A program made the translations under genes and the position numbers. Source: Candidatus Peregrinibacteria bacterium (lineage in GTDB: Bacteria; Patescibacteriota; Gracilibacteria; UBA1369; JACRIC01). Taken from it: 7,457 nucleotides of DNA. The stretch spans positions 1 to 7,457 of the forward strand of contig JACRIC010000016.1 in the NCBI GenBank assembly GCA_016235915.1, given 5' to 3'. Within the stretch, counting starts at the first letter, position 1. Each line of letters opens with the position of its first letter. A model generated the notes under the pieces. That model ran no database searches, was not told the DNA's origin, and saw only the letters and a list, made by a program, of their open reading frames with translations. This document shows positions 1 through 5,827 of this stretch, piece after piece.

Positions 1-1059
1 AGCCCTGGCGCAAGGGATTGATCTTATCGTCCTCGATGAGATCAACTCAACCGTTTCTTTGGGAATGCTGGATGAATCTTCTGTTTCCGAGTGCGTGTAA
101 CGAAGACGATGAAAACCGAAAGGGTCTTCATGTTTATCGAGAAAATTCAGGTACGTGTCGCGGTCGAAACATTCCGGATGATTTCTGAAAACCTCGGTGA
201 CATCGCAGGCGAGCGGGCTGTCAACAAAAATCGGCAGGTCGGGAATAGCCTTTTTATTCATGAGTTTGTGAATGGTGTAGACCACTTCCTGCGTTCTGCC
301 CAGCGCGAAAGCTGGTATAATAATTTTCCCCCCTCGGCCAGCGGTGCGGTTCACGATGGCGGCCACTTTTTCGTCAACGTCTTCTATGGTTTCGTGCAGA
401 CGATTTCCATACGTGCTTTCCGTTATGAGAATGTCCGCTTGTTGTATCAGCACCGGATCGCGAAGAATCGGAAGCCTTTTTCGACCTAGATCGCCGGTGT
501 ACACCAGAACGTATTTTTTCCCTGTTTCTTGATCCTCTATATTGAGAGTAACGCTGGCAGAACCCAGAATGTGTCCCGCATCTCTGAAAATCGCGGTTAC
601 TCCCGACGCTACCGGAAATTCACTGTCATATACTTTCCTCTGAAAATATTTCAACGTGTTTTCAGCGTCAGGAAGTGTGTAGAGCGCCGCGAGAAGGTCT
701 TTTTGCCCTTTGTTTTGCAGTTTTTGATTGAGATATTCAATTTCTTTTTCTTGAATGTAAGCGCAGTCGCGAAGCATGTAGGAACAGAGATCTTTGGTGG
801 CGAATGTGGAGTAAATCGGCCCTTGATAGCCTTTTTTTATGAGAATGGGAAGATTGCCACTGTGATCAATGTGAGCGTGAGAAAGAATGACCGCGTCGAT
901 CTCCCGCGGGTCAACGAGCGTAGCAAGGTTTTTGGCGTATGTTTCGGAACGTTGCCCCTGCAACATCCCGTAGTCGAGAAAGATTTTTTTTCCGTTGACT
1001 TGCAAGAGGTGCTTGGAACCCGTGACTTCGCGTGCGGCTCCGAGAAATTTAATGCGCAT
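1..1059 (-). CDS. Beta-CASP metallo-beta-lactamase RNA-processing nuclease (3' end missing)
   Basis: This is a metallo-beta-lactamase fold enzyme of the beta-CASP group (RNase J/CPSF73-like, COG1236 type), expected to act on RNA in the cytoplasm with two zinc ions. Translation from ATG at 1059 begins MRIKFLGAAREVTGS, typical of the family. Motif 2 HAHIDHSG is at residues 61-68, the motif 3 His at 163 (DAGHILGSAS) and the motif 4 Asp at 190 (YTGDLG). ESTYGNR at 214-220, IIIPAFALGRTQE at 246-258 and FVDSPLA at 278-284 mark the beta-CASP domain. DPFGF follows at 312. After about residue 332 (position ~64) the expected I-I-I-x-x-S-G-M-x-x-x-G-R segment and last histidine are absent. The frame instead stays open to the edge through antisense of a CobO-like segment. 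A full member has about 450 residues. No Shine-Dalgarno precedes the start, but an extended -10 box lies 34 nt upstream. Confidence 0.9.
   Translation of the reverse strand, partial: MRIKFLGAAREVTGSKHLLQVNGKKIFLDYGMLQGQRSETYAKNLATLVDPREIDAVILSHAHIDHSGNLPILIKKGYQGPIYSTFATKDLCSYMLRDCAYIQEKEIEYLNQKLQNKGQKDLLAALYTLPDAENTLKYFQRKVYDSEFPVASGVTAIFRDAGHILGSASVTLNIEDQETGKKYVLVYTGDLGRKRLPILRDPVLIQQADILITESTYGNRLHETIEDVDEKVAAIVNRTAGRGGKIIIPAFALGRTQEVVYTIHKLMNKKAIPDLPIFVDSPLACDVTEVFRNHPECFDRDTYLNFLDKHEDPFGFHRLRYTHSETEDSSSIPKETVELISSRTIRSIPCARA
2..100 (+). pseudogene. Fragment of CobO/BtuR-like corrinoid adenosyltransferase (5' part outside window, 3' end missing)
   Basis: This open frame runs in from the left edge and stops at TAA 98-100. 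It contains IDLIVLDEIN followed by GMLDESSV. This matches the conserved aspartate/glutamate block of P-loop cob(I)yrinic acid a,c-diamide adenosyltransferases, usually seen as D-L-V-V-L-D-E-I-N then G-x-L-D-x-E-x-V. Those enzymes attach the adenosyl group to reduced cobalamin. In the family about 50 more residues normally follow this block, including a T-G-R motif. Here the frame ends within ten residues, so the 3' end appears lost. The P-loop half would lie outside the window. The segment is antisense to the end of the metallo-hydrolase gene, so the two cannot both be intact. It could be a real gene remnant, a short convergent overlap or an assembly chimera. The family call rests on about 30 residues. 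Confidence 0.5.
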
Positions 1060-1092
1060 TGGCTGATGAATAATGGCGCTCAGATTCTTTCC

Positions 1093-1101
1093 ATTATATC
1101 A
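1093..1101 (-). promoter_or_regulatory. Extended -10 promoter for the beta-CASP nuclease gene
   Basis: Read on the minus strand this is TGATATAAT, a perfect TGn extended -10 with consensus TATAAT. It ends 33 bases before the ATG at 1059, giving a predicted leader of roughly 27 nt. No convincing -35 hexamer lies 16-18 bp upstream, which fits an extended -10 promoter. The leader has no Shine-Dalgarno. Confidence 0.55.
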
Positions 1102-1131
1102 TGAATTTCGGCTTTTTTACAGCAAAAAATA

Positions 1132-1140
1132 TGAGATAAG
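1132..1140 (+). promoter_or_regulatory. Possible extended -10 for rlmD
   Basis: TGAGATAAG has the TGn form, with GATAAG matching 4 of 6 positions of TATAAT. It ends 24 bases before the rlmD ATG. No good -35 is seen at normal spacing (TTTACA at 1116-1121 is too close). It is the best candidate in the 105-bp divergent gap, but it is weak. Confidence 0.25.
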
Positions 1141-1164
1141 CCCTTTTTCCTGTAGACTGCCATC

Positions 1165-2652
1165 ATGAACCATACTCCCAATCCAAAAAAGAACGATATT
1201 CTTACGCTCGAAATCACCGATCTTGCTTTCGGCGGGCGTGGAATTTCGCGTTTCGAAGGACGAACGGTTTTTATCAATACTGCTGTTCCCGGAGATACGG
1301 TCGAGGTTCGCGTGACCACGGCCAAAAATCGATTTATTGAGGCGGAAGTGATCAAAGTGATTTCGCCGTCTCCTGATCGAATTGATCCGAGATGTCGGCA
1401 TTTTTCAGAGTGCGGTGGATGCGCGTGGCAGATGCTGACGTATGATGTGCAGATTGCTCACAAGGAAAAACAGGTTTTTTCAACGGTCGAGCATATTTCT
1501 GGACTCTCGGATTTTGAAAAACAGCCGATTATGGGATGCGAGACGCCTTGGTTTTACCGTAATAAAATGGAGTTCAGTTTCGGGCGCGATTCGGAAGGGA
1601 AAACGGTTCTTGGACTGCATCTCGCCGGTCGATGGTACGATATTTTTGATCTGGAGGAATGTTTTCTGGGAAATCCGTGGAATTCTGTTCTGGTGAAAGT
1701 GGCGCGGGATTTTTGTCTCAGAAATGGACTTTCTCCGTATATTGTCAAAGAAAATCGCGGGCTTTTGCGGTCTTTGATTATTCGCGAAGGGAAAAATACC
1801 GGTGAGATTATGATCAATCTCGTCATTTCTCATGAGGAATTTCCCAAAATGAATGATTTTCGGGATTGCATGGTTGCTGAATGTGCGAAAATTTTTGATA
1901 AAAAATTATCGGATGCGTTTTTAGCCGAATCTTTGCCAAAATCGCGGCTTGCTTCTTTGTATCTCACCCGATTTCTTGTCAAAAAAGGTTCGCGGCATGT
2001 TCTCAAGGAAGAACTGCTGTATGGTTCGCCTTCCATTCATGAAACGCTTACCGTTGCCGATAAAACGCTTTCTTTTGAAATTTTTCCGCAGAGTTTTTTT
2101 CAACCGAATACGCGGCAAGCGCAAAAGCTGTATACCGCGGCGCTCGACCTCGCGGGACTTTCAGGCACCGAGATGGTCTATGACCTTTTTTGCGGCACGG
2201 GAACCATCGGGCTTTTTTTCGCGCCGCACGTTCAAAAAGTGATGGGCATCGAAGTGAATGAGAGCGGAGTTTCCAGCGCTCGGAAAAATGCTACAGCGAA
2301 TGGAATTTCCAATATTGAATTTGTCTCTGCGCCGGTGGAGCAGTGGCTGAAGAGTGTTTCGAGTGGCGGTGTTGCGTCGGACAGTGTTGCGACCGGCGGT
2401 ATACCTCGACCTCAGGTTATCATCATCGATCCGCCGCGGGCTGGACTTTCACCTCGTGCGCTGGAACGAATTTTGGCGCTTGGAGCAGAACGAATTGTGT
2501 ATGTTTCTTGCAATCCTGCTACTTTTTCTCGGGACGCGCGACTTTTTACGCACAAAAACTATCGACTGTCAGCGGTTCAGCCCGTGGATATGTTTCCGCA
2601 AACGCCGCATATTGAGATGGTGGGGGTGTTTATTGCTGGGAACCATTCTTAG
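1165..2652 (+). CDS. rlmD: 23S rRNA (uracil-5-)-methyltransferase, RlmD/RumA family
   Basis: This SAM-dependent enzyme makes 5-methyluridine in 23S rRNA (U1939 in E. coli for RlmD). An N-terminal TRAM domain (residues ~10-67) binds RNA. The 4Fe-4S ligands appear as C77, C83, C86 (ECGGC) and C166. The C-terminal Rossmann methyltransferase domain carries the SAM loop DLFCGTGTIG at 340-349 and DPPRAGL at 422-428. It also has the catalytic nucleophile C449 in VSCNPATFSRD and the general base E483 in PHIEMV. The length of 495 residues is slightly long for the family. Part of the excess is a Gly/Ser/Val-rich stretch (~399-413) just before DPPRAGL. The start has only a weak ribosome site but leads directly into the TRAM domain. 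The family also contains RlmC and TrmA. The Fe-S cluster plus TRAM favour RlmD, though the target base cannot be proved from sequence. The 3' end overlaps the convergent lipoprotein gene by 23 bp. Confidence 0.92.
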   Translation: MNHTPNPKKNDILTLEITDLAFGGRGISRFEGRTVFINTAVPGDTVEVRVTTAKNRFIEAEVIKVISPSPDRIDPRCRHFSECGGCAWQMLTYDVQIAHKEKQVFSTVEHISGLSDFEKQPIMGCETPWFYRNKMEFSFGRDSEGKTVLGLHLAGRWYDIFDLEECFLGNPWNSVLVKVARDFCLRNGLSPYIVKENRGLLRSLIIREGKNTGEIMINLVISHEEFPKMNDFRDCMVAECAKIFDKKLSDAFLAESLPKSRLASLYLTRFLVKKGSRHVLKEELLYGSPSIHETLTVADKTLSFEIFPQSFFQPNTRQAQKLYTAALDLAGLSGTEMVYDLFCGTGTIGLFFAPHVQKVMGIEVNESGVSSARKNATANGISNIEFVSAPVEQWLKSVSSGGVASDSVATGGIPRPQVIIIDPPRAGLSPRALERILALGAERIVYVSCNPATFSRDARLFTHKNYRLSAVQPVDMFPQTPHIEMVGVFIAGNHS

Positions 2653-2974
2653 GTATTTGCTCGCATTGGAAAGCCTTTTTGTTTTTTATTGCACCATTAT
2701 CGTCCATACTCCATATAATCTCGCACTGTTGTTTTTTTCCTGTCGCCGCTGTGAGACAACCTGACATAAATCTATTTCCCGCTGTAGCAAGCATTTCCTG
2801 ACAATACTCGGCTACTTCTGCATCATGCAATGAACCCTGAATGGAGTCATCTACAAACCCTTCTATCTGTATCCTTTCGAAACACGTTTCTTCTGGAGTT
2901 TTTGCTCCATTCCCACAACCGCCCGATAATAATGTGGTAGCAAGTACAACGCTCTGCATCCATCTCTCGACCAT
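2630..2974 (-). CDS. Small cysteine-rich putative lipoprotein, function unknown
   Basis: I do not recognise a family. From ATG 2974 the protein has 114 residues and begins MVERWMQSVVLATTLLSGGC. This is a short charged n-region, a hydrophobic core and a lipobox-like LSGGC, so the lipidated cysteine would be residue 20. The mature part is polar and has five more cysteines (residues 31, 58, 73, 84 and 104), suggesting disulfides in an exported protein. The same frame stays open to an upstream ATG at 3037, which would put 21 polar residues before the signal peptide. The 2974 start gives a more normal signal sequence, but its AGAGGA lies directly against the ATG, with no spacing. The tail overlaps rlmD by 23 bp. 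The signal and lipobox support a real gene; weak initiation signals and the lack of recognised homology limit confidence. Confidence 0.6.
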   Translation of the reverse strand: MVERWMQSVVLATTLLSGGCGNGAKTPEETCFERIQIEGFVDDSIQGSLHDAEVAEYCQEMLATAGNRFMSGCLTAATGKKQQCEIIWSMDDNGAIKNKKAFQCEQIPKNGSQQ

Positions 2975-3065
2975 TCCTCTATAGTGCGCCAACGGTCTTG
3001 TCCGTAAGGGTTCATAATTTCCTGATTCCATTCCCATAAAATAATTTTTTAAAAATTAGGTTTTC

Positions 3066-3093
3066 ATCGTACATGTTTTTTATTTTTAGTCAA
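3066..3093 (-). promoter_or_regulatory. Possible promoter for the lipoprotein gene
   Basis: On the minus strand TTGACT (3093-3088) is followed after 16 bp by TACGAT (3071-3066), with TG immediately before it. The -35 matches 5 of 6 and the -10 matches 4 of 6 consensus bases. Transcription would start near 3059. The leader is AT-rich and contains a short palindrome (AATTTTTAAAAAATT). Confidence 0.4.
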
Positions 3094-3107
3094 GTTTTAA
3101 AATTTCC

Positions 3108-3135
3108 TTGCTTTCTGTATAGGTTTTGCTATAAT
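3108..3135 (+). promoter_or_regulatory. Promoter of the HTH-GHKL/STAS module
   Basis: The -10 is TATAAT (3130-3135) preceded by TGC (3127-3129), a perfect extended -10. TTGCTT at 3108-3113 could be the -35 with a 16-bp spacer. Transcription would start around 3142, leaving about 17 nt before the ATG at 3159 and no Shine-Dalgarno. The message is therefore nearly leaderless. The TGTATAG repeats overlap the spacer and the start region. Confidence 0.65.
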
Positions 3136-3153
3136 TTGTATAGATTTGTATAG
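3116..3153 (+). repeat. Three direct TGTATAG repeats, probable operator
   Basis: TGTATAG occurs at 3116-3122, 3137-3143 and 3147-3153. The second and third extend to TTTGTATAGATT. The spacings of 21 and 10 bp are close to two and one helical turns, so all three face the same side of the DNA. They flank the -10 box and reach the predicted start site, where bound protein would block transcription. The gene that begins six bases later encodes a MerR/excisionase-type helix-turn-helix, the obvious candidate binder. Binding itself is inferred. Confidence 0.6.
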
Positions 3154-3158
3154 ATTAT

Positions 3159-3884
3159 ATGAAAAATGATACCCTTCTCTCAATCGGCGCCACGGCAAAA
3201 TTCTTGGGCGTTTCTCTCCAAACACTGAGACGCTGGGATAATACCGGAATTTTAAAATCCTTTCGAGTCGCTCCTCGCGGAAAAAGATTTTACAAACCAC
3301 AAGACATCAAAATCTTTTTACATGATTTGCCCGCAATAGGATGGAAATGGGCGTTAGAGCCTCTGCCATCCGAGCCGGTACAAGATTTTTATTGCCCAAC
3401 AAGTGATGTTTTTATCGCGCGACTGACGAGATTAGAAAATGATTTGCAAACGGTTGCCGACCTTGGCATACACCATTCTCTTTTAACTTCCATGGTCGGT
3501 GAAATTGGCGATAATTCCTATGCTCATAATCTCGGCAATTGGCCGGATATTTTAGGAATTTTTTTCGCGTACGATTTGAATAAAAGAGTCATCGTATTGG
3601 CTGATCGCGGACGAGGAATATTGAAAACTTTACAATTTGTCCGACCGGGACTCTCCTCTCATGCGGAAGCTCTCAAAGTTGCTTTTACCGAAATTATATC
3701 TGGAAGATTTCCTGAACGAAGAGGCAATGGCTTAAAATCCGTCGCGCAAAATATTGTGACCAGCGACGTCAGACTCACTTTTCGCACCGGCAATGCGGAA
3801 TTGAATCTGAAAAAAGAAGATTCTGCGCTGAATATTACTGAATGCGAAATTTTTCATGGTTGTTTTGCGGTGTTCAACTTCTAA
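3159..3884 (+). CDS. MerR/excisionase-like HTH fused to a GHKL (HATPase) domain
   Basis: This 241-residue protein has two recognisable parts. Residues 6-54 (LSIGATAKFLGVSLQTLRRW, then a wing with RGKRFY) match the MerR/excisionase-type winged helix-turn-helix that binds DNA. Residues ~108-241 carry the boxes of GHKL ATPases. The N-box is EIGDNSYAHN (E115, D118, N119, H123), the G1 box is ADRGRGI (148-154) and the G2 box is RRGNGL (187-192). The compact size and the lack of a His-phosphoacceptor dimerisation domain, sensor or membrane segment make it closer to anti-sigma kinases than to sensor kinases. A linker (~60-107) is helical in character. A STAS-like protein follows 12 bases downstream, the natural partner for such an ATPase. 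Three repeats in its promoter suggest autoregulation. It has no Shine-Dalgarno. Domain calls are firm, but the function is inferred and no named system is claimed. Confidence 0.85.
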   Translation: MKNDTLLSIGATAKFLGVSLQTLRRWDNTGILKSFRVAPRGKRFYKPQDIKIFLHDLPAIGWKWALEPLPSEPVQDFYCPTSDVFIARLTRLENDLQTVADLGIHHSLLTSMVGEIGDNSYAHNLGNWPDILGIFFAYDLNKRVIVLADRGRGILKTLQFVRPGLSSHAEALKVAFTEIISGRFPERRGNGLKSVAQNIVTSDVRLTFRTGNAELNLKKEDSALNITECEIFHGCFAVFNF

Positions 3885-3896
3885 TCGAATTATGCC

Positions 3897-4397
3897 ATGC
3901 TTATTGAACTCAAAAAATTTGGCACTATTTTAACCTCAAGAGAAGCTGGAAGAGAAGCTTTGTCAGCTTTTTTGCCAACACTCCATTCACTCGGAGAAAA
4001 CGAAAAAATTACCATCGACTTTCAAGGAGTATCCGTTTTAACCCCGTCATGGGCCGATGAATTCATACGACCTATTTTCGAAAAATATGGAGAACAAGTT
4101 TCACTCCTCCATGACACGAATCCTTCTGTTCAATCTGCTTTGCGATTTGCGAATCCAAAACTGAACTTGAGTAAAATTACCGTACTGGCCGATGTTATGG
4201 TATTTGATGAAGTTACTGACGCATCACCATTTCTTTTAACCTTCCCTTATAGCGACGCTCATGCACTCCGCATTTTAACAAAAAATACAATCAAAAAAAT
4301 CTCCGTCCATCGGGGAGACGATTTGAGTGATGTTCGTCTTAAAAGTGTTATTCACCTTCTTCACGAAGCTGGTATCAAAACTGTTATTGCTCAGTGA
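3897..4397 (+). CDS. STAS-like (DUF4325-type) protein with C-terminal extension
   Basis: The protein has 166 residues. The first ~85 fit the STAS-like DUF4325 pattern. FGTILTSREAGREAL at 8-22 is followed by ITIDFQGVSVLTPSWADEF at 38-56, where the strand, the V-x-x-L-x-P-S turn and the following helix sit where STAS anti-anti-sigma proteins carry their phosphorylated serine. S51 or S46 are candidates. Residues ~90-166 are an extra segment (including PFLLTFPYSDAHALRIL) that I do not recognise. The gene starts 12 bases after the HTH-GHKL gene on the same strand, without a clear Shine-Dalgarno, so translation is probably coupled. The 3' end overlaps the convergent CCA-transferase gene by 14 bp. 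Pairing with a GHKL ATPase suggests regulated binding or phosphorylation between the two, which is inferred from SpoIIAB/SpoIIAA-type systems. Confidence 0.8.
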   Translation: MLIELKKFGTILTSREAGREALSAFLPTLHSLGENEKITIDFQGVSVLTPSWADEFIRPIFEKYGEQVSLLHDTNPSVQSALRFANPKLNLSKITVLADVMVFDEVTDASPFLLTFPYSDAHALRILTKNTIKKISVHRGDDLSDVRLKSVIHLLHEAGIKTVIAQ

Positions 4398-5694
4398 TTC
4401 CGGCACGAAGCCAGATCATGGCTTCTTTCCGCGTCGTTATTTCCTCGGCGAGCTGTTTTTCACGAAGTTCTTTCAAGATTTTACCGATTTCCGCGCCTTC
4501 TTTTATTTTCAAAATTTTCATCACGTCGTTTCCGGTCAAAAGAGGTTTTGGTTCCTTGGGTATGCGCTTGATGCCATCTTCGTAAAGCGTTTTCACTTCA
4601 TTATATAAGGTATAGTCGCTCGGAACCGTTCCAGCAATATCCGCTTTCATCAGGGCAAGCAGTTCATGAAAATACGGCTCGATGAACCAATGGCGCTGAC
4701 GGGCGATCGACATGTCCTTCAGCGCTCCCATAATCATGTGATGCTCGATCAGCCAAACGATGCGCTTCGCCTCACGAGTGGAAAATTTCAGGCGGCGAAG
4801 GATCTTTTTCGCTATTTCCGCGCCTTTTTTGTCATGGCCGTCAAAATGAATGCGCTCTTGCAAGGAAAAAGTAGCCGGTTTCCCGATATCATGGAAAAAA
4901 GTCGCCCAGCGCAAGGCCTGCGAGGCATCGGAGGGAAGAGCTATGAGCGAATCCAGACTGTGAGTCCAGACATCCCCTTCGTGATGATATGAGTATGGCT
5001 GAGGCACGCCCTTCATGGCCTCAAGTTCGGGGAGAATTTCTCGGAGAACACCCGTTTCCTGCAAATCTTCAAATGCCATTTTCGGATTTTGACCTTCGAG
5101 AATTTTATTGAATTCTTCGCGGATGCGCTCGCCGGAGACTTTTCCTGAAAGATTGGCGTGATCTTTGACGGCTTTGTAGGTGTCGGGATGATACTGAAAA
5201 TTGAGATTATTTTTAAATCTGATGGCGCGAAGGATTCTCAGATGATCCTCTAAAATGCGCTCATGAGGAATGCCGATAAAGCGGATGAGCCGCGCTTTCA
5301 GATCTTTTTCACCGCCAACGTAATCATAGATTTTTTTGGCAATGGGATCATAAAAAATGCCGTTGATGGTAAAATCGCGGCGCTTGGCATCCTCCTCCGC
5401 ATTCGTAAAAAGCACCGCCGTCGGGCGGCGACCGTCCGTGCCGCTATCGGATCGAAAAGTAGCCACTTCAAAATGATGGCCGTCGTGAACCGCGATAATA
5501 ACGCCAAACTGTTTTCCAACGGGAATGGTATGAGACATGAGTTTTTCAATTTCCTCGGGCAGAGCGTCAGTGACGATGTCGTAGTCTTTTGGATCCTTTC
5601 CAATGAGCATGTCGCGAACACAGCCACCAGCCCAGTAAGCCTCATAACCGTTATCTTGGAGAATTTTGACGAGTTTGATGGAAGTTTTTTGCAT
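4384..5694 (-). CDS. cca: CCA tRNA nucleotidyltransferase (class II, with HD domain)
   Basis: This cytoplasmic enzyme adds or repairs the 3' CCA end of tRNAs using CTP and ATP. From ATG 5694 it has 436 residues. The nucleotidyltransferase head shows GGCVRD at 23-28 and the metal-binding aspartates D37 and D39 in KDYDIVT. RRDFTIN is at 105-111 and RILRAIRF at 153-160, as in class II enzymes. A C-terminal HD phosphohydrolase domain follows, with H238, H245 and HD at 268-269 (FFHDIGKP). A poly(A) polymerase of the same superfamily is the alternative, but this length and the HD domain fit bacterial CCA enzymes. The frame also opens upstream at a TTG (5757). I prefer ATG 5694 because it begins right before the conserved head, and the upstream stretch overlaps an inverted repeat. 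No Shine-Dalgarno is seen. Confidence 0.92.
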   Translation of the reverse strand: MQKTSIKLVKILQDNGYEAYWAGGCVRDMLIGKDPKDYDIVTDALPEEIEKLMSHTIPVGKQFGVIIAVHDGHHFEVATFRSDSGTDGRRPTAVLFTNAEEDAKRRDFTINGIFYDPIAKKIYDYVGGEKDLKARLIRFIGIPHERILEDHLRILRAIRFKNNLNFQYHPDTYKAVKDHANLSGKVSGERIREEFNKILEGQNPKMAFEDLQETGVLREILPELEAMKGVPQPYSYHHEGDVWTHSLDSLIALPSDASQALRWATFFHDIGKPATFSLQERIHFDGHDKKGAEIAKKILRRLKFSTREAKRIVWLIEHHMIMGALKDMSIARQRHWFIEPYFHELLALMKADIAGTVPSDYTLYNEVKTLYEDGIKRIPKEPKPLLTGNDVMKILKIKEGAEIGKILKELREKQLAEEITTRKEAMIWLRAGITEQ

Positions 5695-5708
5695 GGAGTT
5701 TTTTCTTA

Positions 5709-5763
5709 AACTTCTTGCGGTGATATCTTTTCGTGGACGCTCAAAGACACCCCGCAAGAAGTT
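5709..5763. repeat. 12-bp perfect inverted repeat upstream of cca
   Basis: AACTTCTTGCGG (5709-5720) and its exact reverse complement CCGCAAGAAGTT (5752-5763) are separated by 31 bases. They lie 15 to 69 bases before the cca start, in the gap shared with the divergent hicB-like gene. TATAAC on the minus strand (5766-5761) overlaps the outer arm and could be a weak -10 for cca. There is no T run, so this is not a simple terminator. An operator for a dimeric regulator, an RNA hairpin in the cca leader or a small-element scar are all possible. Confidence 0.6.
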
Positions 5764-5782
5764 ATAAATTCCTAAAACCAGC

Positions 5783-5813
5783 TTGAGTTTAGCAAATCCA
5801 TAAAAACTATGGT
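5783..5813 (+). promoter_or_regulatory. Weak candidate promoter for hicB-like gene and tsaD
   Basis: TTGAGT (5783-5788) is followed by TATGGT (5808-5813) with a 19-bp spacer. TGGTAGAGT just downstream is an alternative TGn extended -10. Either would leave a leader of only a few bases before the ATG at 5828. Matches are partial. Confidence 0.25.
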
Positions 5814-5827
5814 AGAGTGGAAATGCT

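Noticed and set aside
529..1104. Long plus-strand open frame of 191 codons (and the neighbouring frame at 91-489)
   Set aside because: Both lie antisense to the beta-CASP nuclease, whose motifs are unmistakable, and show no family features.
3116..3153. TGTATAG repeats as a CRISPR array or replication origin iterons
   Set aside because: There are only three 7-10 bp copies, no unique spacers of spacer length, and they sit exactly on a promoter.
3097..3300. Minus-strand open frame opposite the HTH-GHKL start
   Set aside because: It is antisense to the helix-turn-helix coding region and to its promoter, with no start signal or recognisable content.
5263..5709. Plus-strand open frame of 148 codons
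   Set aside because: It is a shadow of the cca nucleotidyltransferase head domain on the other strand.
5695..5757. Upstream TTG start that would lengthen the CCA enzyme by 21 residues
   Set aside because: The added residues fall inside the inverted repeat, begin with a rare start codon and add nothing conserved.
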